Source: Antarcticimicrobium sp. | GTDB lineage: Bacteria > Pseudomonadota > Alphaproteobacteria > Rhodobacterales > Rhodobacteraceae | DNA: 64,000 nucleotides | Assembly (NCBI RefSeq): GCF_029212575.1 | Contig: NZ_JARGPK010000066.1 | Coordinates: 1-64,000 of the forward strand | Direction of reading: 5' to 3' | Shown: in pieces, positions 63,368 to 64,000 of the stretch | Layout: every line of letters begins with the position of its first letter | Numbering within the stretch: position 1 is the stretch's first letter | Program-made: the position numbers and the translations under genes | The notes under the pieces: model-generated | Database searches by the model: none | What the model was told of the DNA's origin: nothing | Seen by the model: the letters and a program-made list of their open reading frames with translations, nothing else

Positions 63368-64000
63368 ATGGCCGAAGAACAAGTCCAGACGGAAGCCGGT
63401 GGTGAGGCGACAGCATTCGGATCGTCCGAATTCGCCAACCTGCTGCAAAAGGAATTCCGCCCGAAATCCGACCAGGCCAAGACGGCGGTGGAATCCGCGG
63501 TCAAGACCCTGGCCGAACAGGCCCTTGCCAATACCAACCTGATCTCGGACGACGCCCTGAAATCGATCGAGAGCATCGTCGCCGAGATCGACAAGAAGCT
63601 GACCGAACAGGTCAACCACGTGCTGCACCACGAAGAGTTCCAGCAGATGGAAAGCGCGTGGCGCGGGCTGCACTATCTCGTCAACAACACCGAGACCGAC
63701 GAGCAGCTCAAGATCCGGGTCATGAACATCTCCAAGAAGGACATGCACAAGACCCTGCGCAAGTTCAAAGGCACCGCCTGGGACCAGTCGCCGATCTTCA
63801 AGAAACTCTACGAGGAGGAGTTCGGCCAGTTCGGTGGTGAGCCCTATGGTTCGCTGGTGGCCGATTATCATTTCGACCATTCGCCGCCCGACATCGAGCT
63901 TCTGGGCGAGATGTCAAAGATCGCCGCGGCGGCCCATGCGCCGCTGATCACCGGGGCGAAACCGTCGCTGTTCCAGATGGACAGCTGGTCGGAGCTGGCC
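63368..64000 (+). CDS. tssC: Type VI secretion system contractile sheath large subunit TssC (VipB), truncated by window end
   Basis: The open frame starts ATG GCC GAA GAA and has no stop before base 64000; 211 codons are visible. Family marks include FANLLQKEFRPKS, AWRGLHYLVNNTETDEQLKIRVMNISKKD and the segment FGGEPYGSLVADYHFDHSPPD. A good ribosome site (AGGAG, 6 bases) precedes the ATG. About 280 more residues are expected beyond the window, as are the other tss genes. Confidence 0.96.
   Translation, partial: MAEEQVQTEAGGEATAFGSSEFANLLQKEFRPKSDQAKTAVESAVKTLAEQALANTNLISDDALKSIESIVAEIDKKLTEQVNHVLHHEEFQQMESAWRGLHYLVNNTETDEQLKIRVMNISKKDMHKTLRKFKGTAWDQSPIFKKLYEEEFGQFGGEPYGSLVADYHFDHSPPDIELLGEMSKIAAAAHAPLITGAKPSLFQMDSWSELA

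Overview
The window is high-GC, gene-dense DNA with the content and style of an alphaproteobacterium of the Rhodobacteraceae (Roseobacter group). Pointers are the family-typical proteins (NnrU, TrhO, CpXC, DUF1285, MoxR-DUF58-DUF4159), many 4-base ATGA start/stop overlaps, and short intergenic repeats of a type I associate with this family. The placement comes from gene content only; there is no rRNA or tRNA gene here. All functions are read from motifs and remembered family features, not from searches.

Left part (1-32.8 kb) is mostly housekeeping and metabolic. It opens with the 5' end of an IS110-type transposase cut by the window edge, then an MBL-fold protein, nnrU, an SDR and an MFS transporter in divergent arrangement, and trhO. 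A pncA - hybrid histidine kinase - pncB group handles NAD salvage. An oligopeptide-type ABC transporter (two permeases and a fused double ATPase) is followed by an aldehyde dehydrogenase. A cupin, two membrane proteins and a peptide-binding protein come next. Then follow panBC, a higBA toxin-antitoxin pair with a perfect operator palindrome, glpK, idi, a cytochrome c, a P1-family peptidase, an SDR, arfB, a queuosine-precursor transporter, an esterase-like lipoprotein, mepA, an MFS transporter, yggT, recQ and yaaA.

Middle part (32.9-47.2 kb) concerns the envelope. A 1815-residue alpha-2-macroglobulin with an intact CTEQ thioester motif overlaps pbpC, the usual partnership. On the other strand lies a compact overlapping operon of MoxR ATPase, DUF58 protein, a BatA-like DUF4159 protein and a second large membrane protein.

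Right part (47.8-64 kb) is the most interesting. At the edge, tssA, tssB and a truncated tssC start a type VI secretion system (T6SS) cluster. Divergent from them is a six-gene operon: a 555-residue helical-repeat protein, a small secreted protein, ExbB/TolQ, two ExbD/TolR proteins, and a TonB-like anchor whose C-terminus is a BON-like plus DUF4384-like region. Beyond it are a secreted caspase-like protein ending in a CxxCH motif, a YceI-like/OmpA fusion, a 1700-residue cytoplasmic helical-repeat protein ending in an HExxH metalloprotease domain, and a CpXC protein. The 555- and 1700-residue proteins share the same short repeat motif. I infer that this is an accessory module of the T6SS: a proton-driven ExbBD-type motor, envelope anchors, a caspase-like protease and a giant protease that could be an effector or a scaffold. 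I do not recognise this combination as a described system.
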